Assembly (NCBI RefSeq): GCF_009905375.1
Contig: NC_133648.1
Span: 304,994,565 to 305,058,564 of the forward strand
DNA from: Apium graveolens
Lineage: Eukaryota; Streptophyta; Magnoliopsida; Apiales; Apiaceae
Reading direction: 5' to 3'
DNA: 64,000 bases
How positions within the stretch are numbered: position 1 is the first letter of the stretch; each line of letters opens with the position of its first letter. The notes below the pieces were generated by a model that ran no database searches, was not told the DNA's origin, and was given only the letters and a program-made list of their open reading frames with translations. Shown here in pieces: positions 11,251 through 22,254 of the stretch. Made by a program: the position numbers and the translations under genes.

Positions 11251-12450
11251 CAGAATGACAAAGGACTTTTTATAGAGAAGGCCTTCAGTCAACGAATATC
11301 TCAATGTTCTCACTGATAAATTGCGTGCCTCCTGGGCATCGTAGGGGGGCCACCCAGTCTCTAGGTGGGTTTTGATCGGGTATATCCAACAACTTTCCAC
11401 ACCAACCAGTGCTATCATATTTATGACATAAATAGTAGGGGTCTTCAGGACCTGAAAGTAGATACTTCTCGGATAATTCTCGATTTCAGACGAGGTGAAC
11501 TGGAAAAGGGCATCCGTCGTAGTGTTCTCCTCTCTCAGAACATGTTTAGTGTACCATTTATCAAACCGAGCCAGTATTCCTTTCACGACTCTCAGGTACT
11601 TTGCCATAGTATCATCTTTTTCCTCAAACTCTCCATTAACTTGAGCAACTACAAGTCTTGAGTCTCCATATACCTTCAGGTTATTGGCCCTCACGGCTCT
11701 AGGCAAGCCTAAGGCGGCTATTAATGCTTTATATTCTGCTTCATTATTCATAGTTGGGAAGTCTAACTTCAAAGCATACTCAATCATGAACCCATCGGGG
11801 CTTTGCAAGACTACACCTGTACCACTAGATTTTATTTTGGACGCTCCGTCAAAATGGAGAACCCAATACTCTTTCAGAGTCGTGTCTTTATCCTTCTCTT
11901 TCTCTCCTCCTTCTGGGGTTACTCTCTCATGGCCCCCAACTTCTTGGTCATTAATGGTGCATTCGACCACGAAGTCTGCCAAGGCCTGAGGCTTGATGGT
12001 CGTTCGAGGCTGGTACTTGATGTAAAATTCTCCTAACTCAATTGCCCACTTGATGAGCCTTCCACCAGCCTTGGGGCTATGAAGAATGTTCCTCAAGGTT
12101 TGGTACATTAGGACTTTGATCTTGTGAGCCTGGAAGTATGGTCTCAACTTCCTCGAGGTTGTAATGAGAACAAGCGTGAACTTCTCTATGGTGTAGTAAT
12201 TCAACTCTGCTCCATGGACCACCTTTCTTACATTGTATACATGTTTCTGGAGTTTCTGTTCTTCCTTTATGAGGACTGCACTCACGGCTTGTTCAAATAC
12301 CGCTAGGTACAAATAAAGAGTGTCATCCGGACTTGGTTCAGCCAGCAACTGGAATTCATTCATGTACTTCATTAGCTGTTTAAAGGCCTCTTGGCTCTCA
12401 GTTGTCCATTCAAAGTTCTTCAACTTCTTAAGGGTTCTGAAAAAGAGCAA
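11080..12450 (-). pseudogene. pol: Tat RNase H plus archaeal-type RNase H, truncated pol frame
   Basis: A 456-codon open piece of pol. Residues about 10-125 are the ordinary Ty3 RNase H region (FEWTTESQEAF, LYLYLAVFEQAVSAVL, RKLRPYFQAHKI). Residues about 193-325 form a second RNase H of the archaeal type. Its acidic quartet is still present: D201 in HFDGAS, E237/E239 in NNEAEY, D263 in VYGDSRL and D313 in TTDAL. A dual RNase H is diagnostic of the Tat lineage. The frame then enters the integrase zinc finger and runs into a frameshift near 11100. The 5' side is cut from the reverse transcriptase by another frameshift around 12430. Confidence 0.9.
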
Positions 12451-13207
12451 GCATTTGTCTCAAGACTTGGAGATGAACCTCCCTAGAGCTGCGATTCTTC
12501 CTGGTCAGCTTTTGGACGTCCTTGATGGAGCGTGGTGGCTCCATATCTAGGATGGCTTTGCTCTTATCGAGGTTGGCCTCTATTCCCCTATTAGAGACCA
12601 TGTGACCCAAAAAAATTTCAGACCCAAAACCAAAAGTACACTTGGCGGTGTTTTAACAACATCTTGTGGTGCCTCAGTACTTCAAATGCCTCTCTGAGGT
12701 GACTAAAATGATCTGCCTTGCTTAGGCTTTTGACTAAAATGTCATCAACATAGGCCTCCATGGTCTTCCCAATTAGATGGGTAAATATCTTATTTACCAA
12801 CCTTTGGTTAATAGCTCCTGCATTCTTAAGTTTAAAAGCCATAACAATATAACAAAACACACTAAAGTCAGTTATGAAAGATACCTTGGAGGTGTCATTC
12901 TTGTGCATTTTAATCTGATTATAACGACTGAAGCCATCCATAAAACTTAGCATCTCGTGTCCAGCGGTGGCATCGATCAGGGTATCAATCCTTGGTAGGG
13001 GTAGCAATCCTTGGGACAAGCATCATTCAATTTAATGAAGTCGATGCACATCCTCCACTTCCCATTGGCCTTCTTAATAATTATGGGATTGGCCAACCAC
13101 TCAGGTAATTGCACTTCCTTAATGAATCTAGCTTTTAAGAGCTTCTCGACCTCCTGTTTATTGGCTTCCAGCCTATCAGGGGCATAAGTTCTCTTCTTCT
13201 GCTTCAC
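12428..13207 (-). pseudogene. pol: Tat reverse transcriptase, frameshifted
   Basis: Three overlapping pieces together cover the RT. 12977-13207 has KANGKWRMCIDFIKLNDACPKD; 12618-13019 has the fingers/palm region and the catalytic AYVDDILVKS; 12428-12610 begins with GHMVSNRGIEAN and continues to PPRSIKDVQKLT. The YVDD box is intact, but several usually invariant positions differ: FKLKNAGA where RTs usually have G-L-x-N-A, and IDFIKLN where DYRxLN is usual. At least two frameshifts separate the pieces, so no full RT can be made. Confidence 0.9.
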
Positions 13208-13213
13208 AACCTT

Positions 13214-13624
13214 TCAAGTCGGGTTAACATTCAACATATGAGTTATAAGGTTCAGGTCAATTCCATGAATATCAGCTGCTGTCCAAGCAAACACATCACC
13301 ATTCTCTTGTAGGAAAGTTGTCAATTGGCCCTTCAAGGGCTTGTCTAGAGATACCCCAATATACGTGACCTTCTTCAGGTCTAAGGGGTCTAGGGGCTTG
13401 TCCACTAGGACCCTTATAACAAGATAATTTTTGAACATCGGAGTGATAACCAGAGGATCATCCTGAGGAAATTTCAAACCTTCAAGGTCTTGGTCACCAA
13501 ATTCAAGCGTCATCTCTGACTTGGAGTGCTTAGATGGTTCTCCAACTATGCTCATCACCTCTCTCATATACGCTTTTCGAGAGTTCCTTTTAGTCCCAGG
13601 TTTCGTAGGACCTCCTGAGACCAT
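13214..13624 (-). pseudogene. pol: Tat protease-linker region with the active site deleted
   Basis: A 136-codon piece. The first half, with FGDQDLEGLKFPQDDPLVIT and VIRVLVD, is the start of a Tat retropepsin. Where the D-S/T-G active site and the rest of the barrel should follow, it jumps directly from LVD to KPLDPLDLKKVTYIG. That second part is the linker leading to RT, with FLQENGDVFAWTAADIHGID. No D-S/T-G triplet is present. An internal in-frame deletion of the protease is the simplest reading. Confidence 0.82.
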
Positions 13625-13639
13625 GTTAATTACTGGCCA

Positions 13640-15092
13640 TCAGGGCTGTGGGTTGCGATCTCGGTCGTTACCCCTTAGATCTTTGTATCTTCGGTTTTTG
13701 TCTCTTTTTTGGCCTCCAGCCTCTTCACCTTTGGTAAAACGTCCGAATTTTCCCCTTCGGATCAAATACTTAATCTCATCCTTGAGTTGTCTACAGTAAT
13801 CAGTATCATGACCAACCTCTTTGTGGTACCTATAGTATCGACACTTGTCTCTTTTCTCGGGGTCTCCCCTTAGTGGCTTTGACCATTTGAACTCTTTGTC
13901 CATCTCAATTTCTATAAAAAAATTGGCTCCTTGGAGCGTTCAACCGCGCATATTCAGTGAACCTTGGTTGCTGGTTCTTCTTAGAAGAGGAGGAGTTAGG
14001 GAATTTTCCAATTCGAGGATACTTGTCTTTGGCATCGTACTCCTGATCTGTCTTCCGCTTCTTGTTTCTAGCAGGTTCATTACTCACAGTTATCTTCTTT
14101 ATACTTTCCTCCAGCTTGATATACTTTCCGGACCTATCCAGGAGCTGCCTTATGCTTTGAAGAGGGCGTTTGACCAGGGAAATCTTAAAGAACTTATCTC
14201 TAGTCCCTTACTATAGGGCTATCATACCTACCTTATCATCAAGATTAGGGACCTTTGAAGCCTCCTTCATGAATCGGTTCAAGTAGTCTCTCAGGGACTC
14301 TTTTGCTTCTTGGACTATGCCCATGAGGGAAGCTGAACTCTTCTCACGTACTCTGCCACTAATAAATTGCTTGATAAAATCTTGGCTCAAGTACTTAAAG
14401 GATTTAACAGATTTTGGGGGCAGGCGGCCACACCACCTTTGAGCCATACCCGATAGGGTCTGAGGAAAAGTCCGACACTTAATAGCGTCATTCACGGGTT
14501 GTAACAATAGGGCGTTAGAGAACATCCTGACATGATTAGCAGGGTCTTCAGTACCATATTATGCTTTGAGGGTGAGCATCTTAAACTTCCTTGAGATGCA
14601 AGCATTTATTATCTCATTAGTGAATGGTGGGTTTGGATCATCAGGATCTCCTAGGGGCATAAGATCACTTGGATCAGCCCTTGGGGCAAAATCCCTTCTT
14701 GGTATTGGACTATCCAGGTCTATGATTGGAGGAAGATCTCTCCGCCTCATAGCAAGTGGGGGTCTTGGGGTCAGGTACGCCTCTAGGTCACGCTTCAGCC
14801 TTTGGATCTTAGCTTCATGAGCCCTGATCATCTCCTGGACATCTTGGGGATTCGTCCCTTGGGTGATCCTAGGCCGCTGGTTGGTACTAGGCACCGGCTC
14901 TTTACCAGCAATCCTCATCCTTGGAGCGACCTCCTCGTCCGATAATTCATAGTCTATTAGAATAGGGTCCAGAAAAATCTCGATCCTCTGGGGTAAGAGG
15001 CAAGCCACGTATGTATTGGGGCGTCCGCCCTTGTGCTTCACTCCAATTAGAGTGTCCACTTCATCCAACCTCAGGGTATAAATGTATCCCAT
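13640..15092 (-). pseudogene. gag: Tat Gag, broken into four pieces
   Basis: 14559-15092 is the N-terminal part, with MIRAHEAKIQRLKRDLEAYL followed by a proline/aspartate-rich segment. 14211-14525 is the capsid-like retrotransposon gag domain, with MAQRWCGRLPPKSVKSF and SLRDYLNRF. 13905-14087 is a basic linker. 13640-13903 has the single zinc-knuckle-like motif CRYYRYHKEVGHDTDYC followed by RQLKDEIKYLIRRGKF, in the usual place near the Gag end. Stops or frameshifts separate all four pieces. Gag would have formed the virus-like particle and bound the RNA. Confidence 0.88.
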
Positions 15093-15401
15093 AAGAGGGG
15101 TTAATGGTCACGATCGTCGAGTACTCATACCCAACGGGTTGAGGGTTCACAGGTGCATATAGCTGCTGAAATTAGGGATTCATCCCTTGAGAAGCCGGGG
15201 GATTCGTCCCTTATGGCTGAGCCTCAGTTTCCCCTACCAGGGTTCCTCCTTGAGTAGAGGGATGGAGGAATAAGTTGAGTGCGGTGTTACTTCTATCACT
15301 GATGCGATTGTTCATGATGGGATATGAGTGTCTGTTCCACTATTGTTTCTGCTCCGTGTGTTCACCATGGTTGTTGTAGTCTTCCCACAGACGGAGCTAA
15401 A
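15093..15401 (-). other. Tat 5' untranslated region and primer binding area
   Basis: This lies between gag and the 5' LTR. Directly next to the LTR, the minus strand reads TTTAGCTCCGTCTGTGGGAA (15382-15401), where the primer binding site should be. It resembles the GGCGCCGTCTGTGGGAA-type site I recall from Tat elements, with changes, so the priming tRNA cannot be assigned. Confidence 0.55.
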
Positions 15402-15932
15402 TGTTATGAAATAAAAACTAGAGTGCGTTAGTAATTAATGCTAGGGTTTGTGAGCTTCGAGCTTTAATGGCTGCTCTCGCGTTCGGGACTATCGGTCCTT
15501 GAAAGATGCCTACGTATCTATGTGTAGTAGAGAATCAAGCCAAAAACGTAGTTCTTGGTTGAGGGGTAGAGCCCTTTATATAGAGGTGAGTCTAGGGTTA
15601 GACTTCCGTTGGGAGACTTGGTGAACAATTCTCCAACTTAGATGGCGATTAGGAGTCCTTTAAGGGAAGGAACTCTAGAACCTTCTGTGTAGGATTTTGA
15701 GTCTGTTTAGGACACATGTCTCTGCTCTTCCCGCCGTATTGGGGCTGGTCCGTGAATAGCTTGTGTTCGTGGACCTTATCGACCTCTGCTGGTGGGCCTT
15801 GTCTACATGGGCCGTCTTGAGTCTGCTACGAGCTCGGACTAGACAGGTCTGTATTGGACTTCAGACAAGAAGCACAAGTATAATTAATGTGACATTTAAT
15901 TTATCTTTAGGATATATTTTCTATTCATATCA
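15402..15932 (-). repeat. Tat element 5' LTR
   Basis: Begins TGTTATGAAAT and ends CATATCA in plus coordinates, so it has TG...CA ends and is about 531 bp long. It aligns with 4545-4910 and, past CGTGG (15768-15772), with 20201-20360 inside the chimeric insertion. That match shows the uninterrupted form of the site where the Angela-like LTR inserted in the other copy. Confidence 0.85.
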
Positions 15933-16405
15933 TTATTTATCTTATTACACAAAAATAATATATAGGCGTATTTAAATAAAATAAAGTATATTGCTCGTGA
16001 AGGGTGAAGTACCAAGTTACCTTTTTTAAGCACAAAAACCACAATACCCATCAGAATACCGATTGGTGCTGGAAGCAACCAAAATGCCCACGTAATATGC
16101 ATGTGCGTCATGCGTATTCAGAACACGCAGAAGTGTGATGCGTAGTCTGCTTAAATACATAAAAATTCTCTTTTAGGGAAAAAATATTATGCATTGTACC
16201 AGTGCGTATAAATAATAAGCATAACAGTACCAGACCACACTATATCTGTACTCCTATTATTCTATTGTTACTGCTATTCTGAATTATAATTAAACTCTAT
16301 TTCTATACCACAAATCGGATAAATTATGAATGTTGTCATCAATTTCCTTTTCTTCATAAGGTAATTATGTTTTACTTATTTCGTAAATTTAAATTTATGT
16401 TCAGA
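15933..16405. other. Unassigned DNA between Tat element and Mutator-like fragment
   Basis: AT-rich, no LTR termini and no clear protein. It could include the 5' untranslated region or terminal inverted repeat of the Mutator-like element that starts at 16406, but only one end is available, so this cannot be tested here. Confidence 0.35.
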
Positions 16406-16705
16406 ATGGCTTCTTCGAATGTTAATTATGTATGTGGATAGTTATATTATGGTGGTAATATTGTTCATGATAACGTAATTGGTATTTCATATGATGGAAA
16501 TGTTGTTGCCTGTGTGAAGTTGAACTTTGGTTTCAAATATGAAGAGCTTGTGAATGTTGTTTACTAAAAACCCAACATATATTTGAATATATTTAGATTA
16601 AGGGTATCACACCGATTCTATAATCACGTGACAAATAAATATGGAGTTCTTTTACTTTTTGATGATGATAATTTAAAGTACATATTTGAATCTTTGGATA
16701 GTTCA
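16406..16705 (+). pseudogene. Mutator-like transposase N-terminal fragment
   Basis: From ATG at 16406 one frame reads MASSNVNYVCG, stop, LYYGGNIVHDNVIGISYDG, ..., VACVKLNFGFKYEELVNVVY, stop, KPNIYLNIFRLRVSHRFYNH, ..., KYGVLLLFDDDNLKYIFESL. This pattern (YGGxIV, a beta-rich GISYDG/VKLxxGFKYEEL stretch, FRLRVSxRFYN, then LFDDDxLKYIFE) is the N-terminal domain I associate with plant MULE transposases. Two in-frame stops break it, and at 16706 a Tekay-like LTR end interrupts the gene. The rest of the transposase is not seen in the window. Confidence 0.6.
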
Positions 16706-17048
16706 TGTAACACCCCAAAATCCGGGGTCCGGGATCTGGGTTGTCACGAGTTCCATTTCCAATAATAACACTAAATCTTAAATTAACAACTAACTACTAC
16801 ATGCAGCTTTATGGGGGAATTTCTCTTCTTAGTAGTGACCCCCCAATATACACACACCAACAAGTTATGGTTCTAGAGAGGAAACCGAAGAAGTACAAGT
16901 GATATGATCCAAAAATTTTAAATTATTGCAACTCAAAATGATTTTTGAATAAGTTTACATGTTCCTTGCCATTATATTACATGATTCATAATTATACATA
17001 AGTCTGGTACACCAAAAGTTTAAAGCCTAGCTTATTGGTAATTCCTAC

Positions 17049-17132
17049 CTCAGTTATAGCAACATCAACGTCTATAAGAAACTGTGGAACGTTTCCTATC
17101 CATCTATGAATTGGGAGCTTGGTCATATTCAT
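17049..17132 (-). other. Putative coding exon inside the LTR (divergent copy)
   Basis: On the minus strand, after CACACATCAACAGCTAGACA, an ATG at 17132 opens 28 codons ending ...DVDVAITE at GAG, followed at once by GTAGG (17048-17044). The intact element has the same leader (CACACAACAACAG), the same start position and an 87-bp frame ending ...DVVAAIAAE at GAG|GTAG. Identity holds on both sides of the proposed donor and then fades. This is the second copy supporting an LTR-encoded exon; see the feature at 36686-36772. Short frames can stay open by chance, so the confidence is moderate. Confidence 0.45.
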
Positions 17133-17843
17133 CTTGTCTAGCTGTTGATGTGTGACAAATAAAATAAAACAAGGGTGAGCAACACAGCCCACCAAAATAA
17201 CATATAACTGATCAACAGTATACAGAACATTTTTATAGTATTTCTGAAAGTCTTAATCCTGCAAATTTGAACTAAGTTCATTATCTTAACACGAAGAAGT
17301 GGCAATATATTTCAATATATATACCTTTCACAATCTCTGAAATCCTCTGTTATGGATAATGAAACAGAGTTCCAATATATTTTAAAAGATAAAGTTACAA
17401 GTTACTTCAATATACATCTTTTCGTAATCATTGAAAATTTCTTTTATACATGTATGAACATAGTTTAAAAATATAAACTGTATAATACAACGTTACAAGG
17501 TGATCTCATATTTCTAACCTTGTCTTAACATTTTTCTGAAAATCATTGCCATGCATAAGGTAACATTATCTTGATATATGTTCAAAGGGGAAGTTACTAG
17601 ATACTTCAATATATATATATATATAAATATATATATATATATCTTTATCATAACTCTTTGGAAATATCTGTTATGTAAAGTATAAACATAGTTGAATCCC
17701 AATAAATTTTGGAAGAAGGAAACCTCTGGAATAAACCACGATACCTTGTTGATCTGGAAATGTATCATTCACTTTACTTTTCTACTAGTAGAAGGACGGA
17801 TTCCTTTTTCGGTCATCACCCTGGCCGCATTAGGACCTTATGC

Positions 17844-17933
17844 TGGACTGTCGCACAACCTCTTACGCTTTGATGGACTGTCCCACAACCTCTTACACTT
17901 TGGTGGACTGTCCCACAACCTCTTACCCTTATC
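17844..17933. repeat. 30-bp minisatellite, three copies
   Basis: TGGACTGTCCCACAACCTCT begins at 17844, 17874 and 17904, giving an exact 30-bp period with a few substitutions. It lies within the minus-strand Tekay-like LTR and is absent at the same place in the young LTR, so it arose in this copy or subfamily. Confidence 0.92.
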
Positions 17934-18664
17934 CGGACACACTAGGTGTCGGGCACTTTCAGTTCCTTGAAGAATCCAAGCTTTATAACAAGAACCGAAA
18001 TTAATCGCCATACCCCGAGCGTATATTAGCTCGTTGGTAGGTAAAATATTTTTATAAAATTACTTCTAGATATTTTGGAAAAGTATTTACGAATGTGGGT
18101 TGACTGGTAGCAACACAAAAACTTATTACTGGGAAATTCACCAATATTTCCCAAGCGGTGCTTGTTAATGGATTTAACTTGCTTAATGACTTACTTCCCA
18201 AATGATGGGTAAGTAATCAAAACCTCTCTTTCTCTATCTATTCAGCAACTTCGTTGTGACTATAAAATACAACACTGAGCAAGATCCCCCATATTTTGAG
18301 CGATTATTAAATCACCTTTGTAAAAGAAGATTTAAATTTAAAAACGGGGTTTGGGATCCTGTCTTTACTTTTAAAACCATCTGATAAGGTTCGAAAATAT
18401 TTTTTGAAAACATTTAAGGTAAAGTTGATTTAAGTAATATAAATTATTTGTCAATCTCATTTACAAATTTTTAAAGAATATTTGAATAATATTCCTTAAA
18501 TAATTATTGATTAAAAAATATATTTAACTAAAATAATCAGAGTTTAAAAGTCTTTAAATAATTATTCCTGAGTAAAATCTATACTCGAATTATCAAAATA
18601 ATATTCAATAATAATAATAGATCATAATTAAAATATTAAAAGATTATCCGAAATAATATTCACT

Positions 18665-20910
18665 TGTTAGCAATTAGAGCACAAAACCCAATGAAAAGCT
18701 CCATTAAGTAAAAAAATCGGATCCCTACCGCAGGATCTATGTATAATGATTGGATGATTATGGAGAATAGAATCATGTACCTTAATAAAGCTTTCTGTAT
18801 GATAATAATGGAATTCCTTAGCTTGATGAATCACAACAACCCTCCTTGCAAAGATCTTCTCTCTAAAGATATCCACACGAATATACGATCGTCCAACGAT
18901 CACCGGAGGCGGTACTAGCCGAATAGATTGCCTCTTTCTCTCTCTCTTTCTCTAGCCTCTCTAAAACGTAGAGCTGCTAGGGTTTTTCTCAAAAATGAAT
19001 ATATGACCAGTAACCCTAAAACTATACATCATAATGTATACATAGGGGAGACATATATTAAGGCTTAACTCTAAACCTAATGGGCTTCTAAAAACCCATT
19101 ATGATTTCGGGTTTTGATTACTATTAAATTCGAATTCTAATATATATAATTAATCAAGTTTCACTTAATTAATTTAATAATTAAATTTAAATTAATATTA
19201 ATAAAATATTTAAATTCATAATTTAAAAAACACTTTGCTTAAACGTTCATTGTGTGTGACCCTTTAGGTTATTATTACGTTGGCCATAATTTTATTTTCT
19301 AACAATAAAATTATAAATAATGAGTGACATCTAGTAATACATCATTGCTACCCAAGTAATAATAATATTCGGTGATTCAATTAAACCTTTCATGAATAAT
19401 GTACAATGTAATATAATCCCTTCAGCCTTATATTATATATTAAACTCGAGACATGCATTGTGTCATCCCCTGTTAACGTTTAATCCTTGTTTCCTTGATC
19501 AATGAGTAAAATATTAAACAAATCAGTATTTGAGCACGACCATGCATTTTATAGTCTTACTCAATCAAGAGGCCAAAAATATCACTTCTTAATATAGGAG
19601 GGTTAAATCCTATCTAGATCTTTCATATTTCTAATACGATTCATAATATACCCAATGTCTACTTTTATTATTACCCGGTCAAGGATAACTTTCAATAGTA
19701 TCAAAGTGTATTAATTCTCGTATAGAAATATAATGACTTCAGGTCTAAGGACCAATACATCATCATCACTATGAGATTAACTTATAACACTATAAACATG
19801 TAGTATCTCACAACGGGTCAATCCAGCACCATGTATCTAATACATATGCCTGTGTTTTAACTTTAGTATCACCATACCTATGATCAATGATATGTGATCA
19901 ACAGTCAACAAACACACTAGTCTCAATGTATTTATTATTGTCCCTTAACAATAATACTTGACTAGGGACCTTGAGGAATATAAATATTATTCTCACAATC
20001 TCATTTCTAAGTCACGTACTTAGAGATATAGATTTACATATCAAATTCCAAGGACATTTATTAATCTAACATTTTATCATAAAAAATAAAGATATAATAA
20101 ATTACTAAAGAATAATCCATAGAATTATAAGTAATAATTCAAATGTCACATAACATAAATATAATAGTGTTGTCTCTAGGGTTCACACACTAACACGTGG
20201 ACCTTGACGACCTCTACTGGTGAGCCTTGTCTACATGGGTCATCTTGAGTCTGCTACGAGCTCGGACTAGACATGTCTGTACTGGACTTCGGACAAGAAG
20301 CCCGAGTGTAATTAATGTGACATTTAATGTGTGTTTAGGATATATTTTCTATCCATATAGTTCCCCCCAACTTCCAGGAATACTGCTCGAGTTTTAGCGA
20401 CCAAGATTCTCGTTGACTTTTGGGTCAATTTGACACTCTGGTTAATTCAAAATTCGACTAGGATTCAACCCTAATCGACGAGGATTTTCATCCACTTATG
20501 GGTAATTTTGACACTCTAGTGAATTGAAAATTCGACCAGGATTCTGCCCTTAATCGACGAGGATTCTCATCGACTTATGGCTCATTTTGACAATCTGGCC
20601 GATTGAAAATTTTAGTGAAAGTTATAATGGTCTTTTCACGACTTGGGATACTTTTGGCCCTTCTCGGTTATCGGCCCTTAGTGGGTGTCGACCCTTCACG
20701 GGTATCGAACCTTCATGGGTATGGTATGTAAATCAAGAGATTTATGGTTTAATCCGTAGAATTAGAAAGATATCTTTATCCGTAGAATCATAAATTATAT
20801 CATAAAGATATATTTTTTTTAAGATAATAATCCGTACAATCATAATTAATAATCCAAATGTCTCATAACATAAATATAATAGTTTTATCTCTAGGGCACA
20901 CACACTAACA
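18665..20910 (-). mobile_element. Chimeric Angela-like/Tat insertion with single TSD
   Basis: The whole unit is flanked by a perfect TCACT duplication (18660-18664 and 20911-20915) and has TGTTAG...CTAACA ends. 18665-20195 is a complete Angela-like LTR. 20196-20200 is CGTGG, the TSD of the other Angela copy at 4911. 20201-20360 is the matching missing end of the Tat LTR, 20361-20368 is the Tat PPT (minus GGGGGGAA), and 20369 to about 20720 is Tat 3' internal DNA ending in the CCCTTCACGGGTATCG repeats. From about 20746 to 20910 it is again the last 165 bp of an Angela-like LTR. No coding remains. Confidence 0.85.
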
Positions 20911-22203
20911 TCACTTTATGGTTTAAAACCATCGAATAACTTTATTCGATTACTAGTTATTGAAAAATCGTATGCAACATACTCGGGAATATCTTCTCTC
21001 GGTTTAAAGTATAATGTTCCAATTCGTGTATCATATACCGAGGGTATTAGCAAAATATCACTTATCACTAGCATAGGTATTATGTCGCTCGTAAGCTCTA
21101 CTTTAAACTATTGTATTTCTCTATTGAAATATCAAAATTTTAAAACATGCATGCATAGATAAGCCATAAGATTCGGTTCAAAATCATACATGCATTTATA
21201 TCACAAAACTATATTTCAAACATTCATGCATTTACTTGCATTTATCACAAAAATAGTCGTAGGGTTTGAAAACTTGCCTTAATGTCCGGGGATGGTAGTG
21301 GTTCTAGGATCGGTCTGATACCCTATAGACAATAACATGACTCGGGATTATTCTTCGGTCACTTATAAAACTAAGCTTTACTCTCATAAACACTTACACT
21401 CGTTTTCAAGCTGTTAATTAACATTTCTCGCTTGCGCACCCTCGACTTTAATTTTTTTATAAAATTGACACTTAAACTTTTTAACGCAAAACCTTCGTGA
21501 TGGCCTTACTAACTTCCTTAGACACTTTAAATAAAAGTTTCGTGATCTAACAAGCCTTTTAGGGGTCTTAAACAGTTTCAAAGTTACTTCGTAATGTCGA
21601 GGTGGTTTCGCGAAGCGCCGTTATTTAAAATGATTATTTCTCCTAACCTGTATATCCGATTGATCTAATACCAAAACAAATATTAAAATATAATCTATCT
21701 TATCATGGAAGTGGTAAGGTTTTATAGTGGGTTCTTGGACTCCAATTTTACAAACAAACAGTGGTAGTGTAAAATTAGGCATTATGATGGATATAACTAA
21801 CGCTTTTCAATCTTACGAACCATTCAACCAATAAATTCAACAACAATCCAACATCAACCAACATCAAACAAAACCCTAATTCACCAATTTCTAAGTCAAA
21901 ACATCCATGGATCATAACTTTAACAATAAGTATAATCATGGATCAATAATCAACAACAATAACTTAACATACATAACTAATCATGCTTAATCCTCTCATC
22001 CATTAACAATCATCAAAACATCCTTAAAATTCAATCAAACCCAACTTAATACTAAGAGTTTTGAGTCTTTATACCTTCCTTGGAGCTTCTTAATACAATA
22101 CAAGAGCCTTGAAATTCCTAAGAGAACCTTGATCCTTGCTTATACACCTTAATCTTTCATAAAAATTAAAAAAACCAAAGTAAGTTACTATTCATTACAA
22201 TTC

Positions 22204-22205
22204 AC

Positions 22206-22254
<49 letters not shown>
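22204..22254. repeat. (CAT)n microsatellite
   Basis: About 17 uninterrupted trinucleotide copies within the old Tekay-like LTR. Confidence 0.95.

Larger units (their letters stand above)
4545..15932 (-). mobile_element. Decayed Tat/Retand-type Ty3/gypsy LTR retrotransposon
   Basis: The element reads on the minus strand: 5' LTR at 15402-15932, gag, protease remnant, reverse transcriptase, RNase H, a second (archaeal-type) RNase H, integrase, a long 3' region with antisense coding, and a 3' LTR starting at 4545. The two LTR copies agree closely over about 370 bp from TGTT at 4545 and 15402. The flanks TTATC (4540-4544) and TTATT (15933-15937) are an imperfect 5-bp TSD. The second RNase H domain after the first is the hallmark of the Tat lineage. 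Every coding domain carries stops, frameshifts or deletions, so this copy is not autonomous. The 3' LTR is interrupted by a solo LTR and its U3 side is deleted. Confidence 0.88.
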
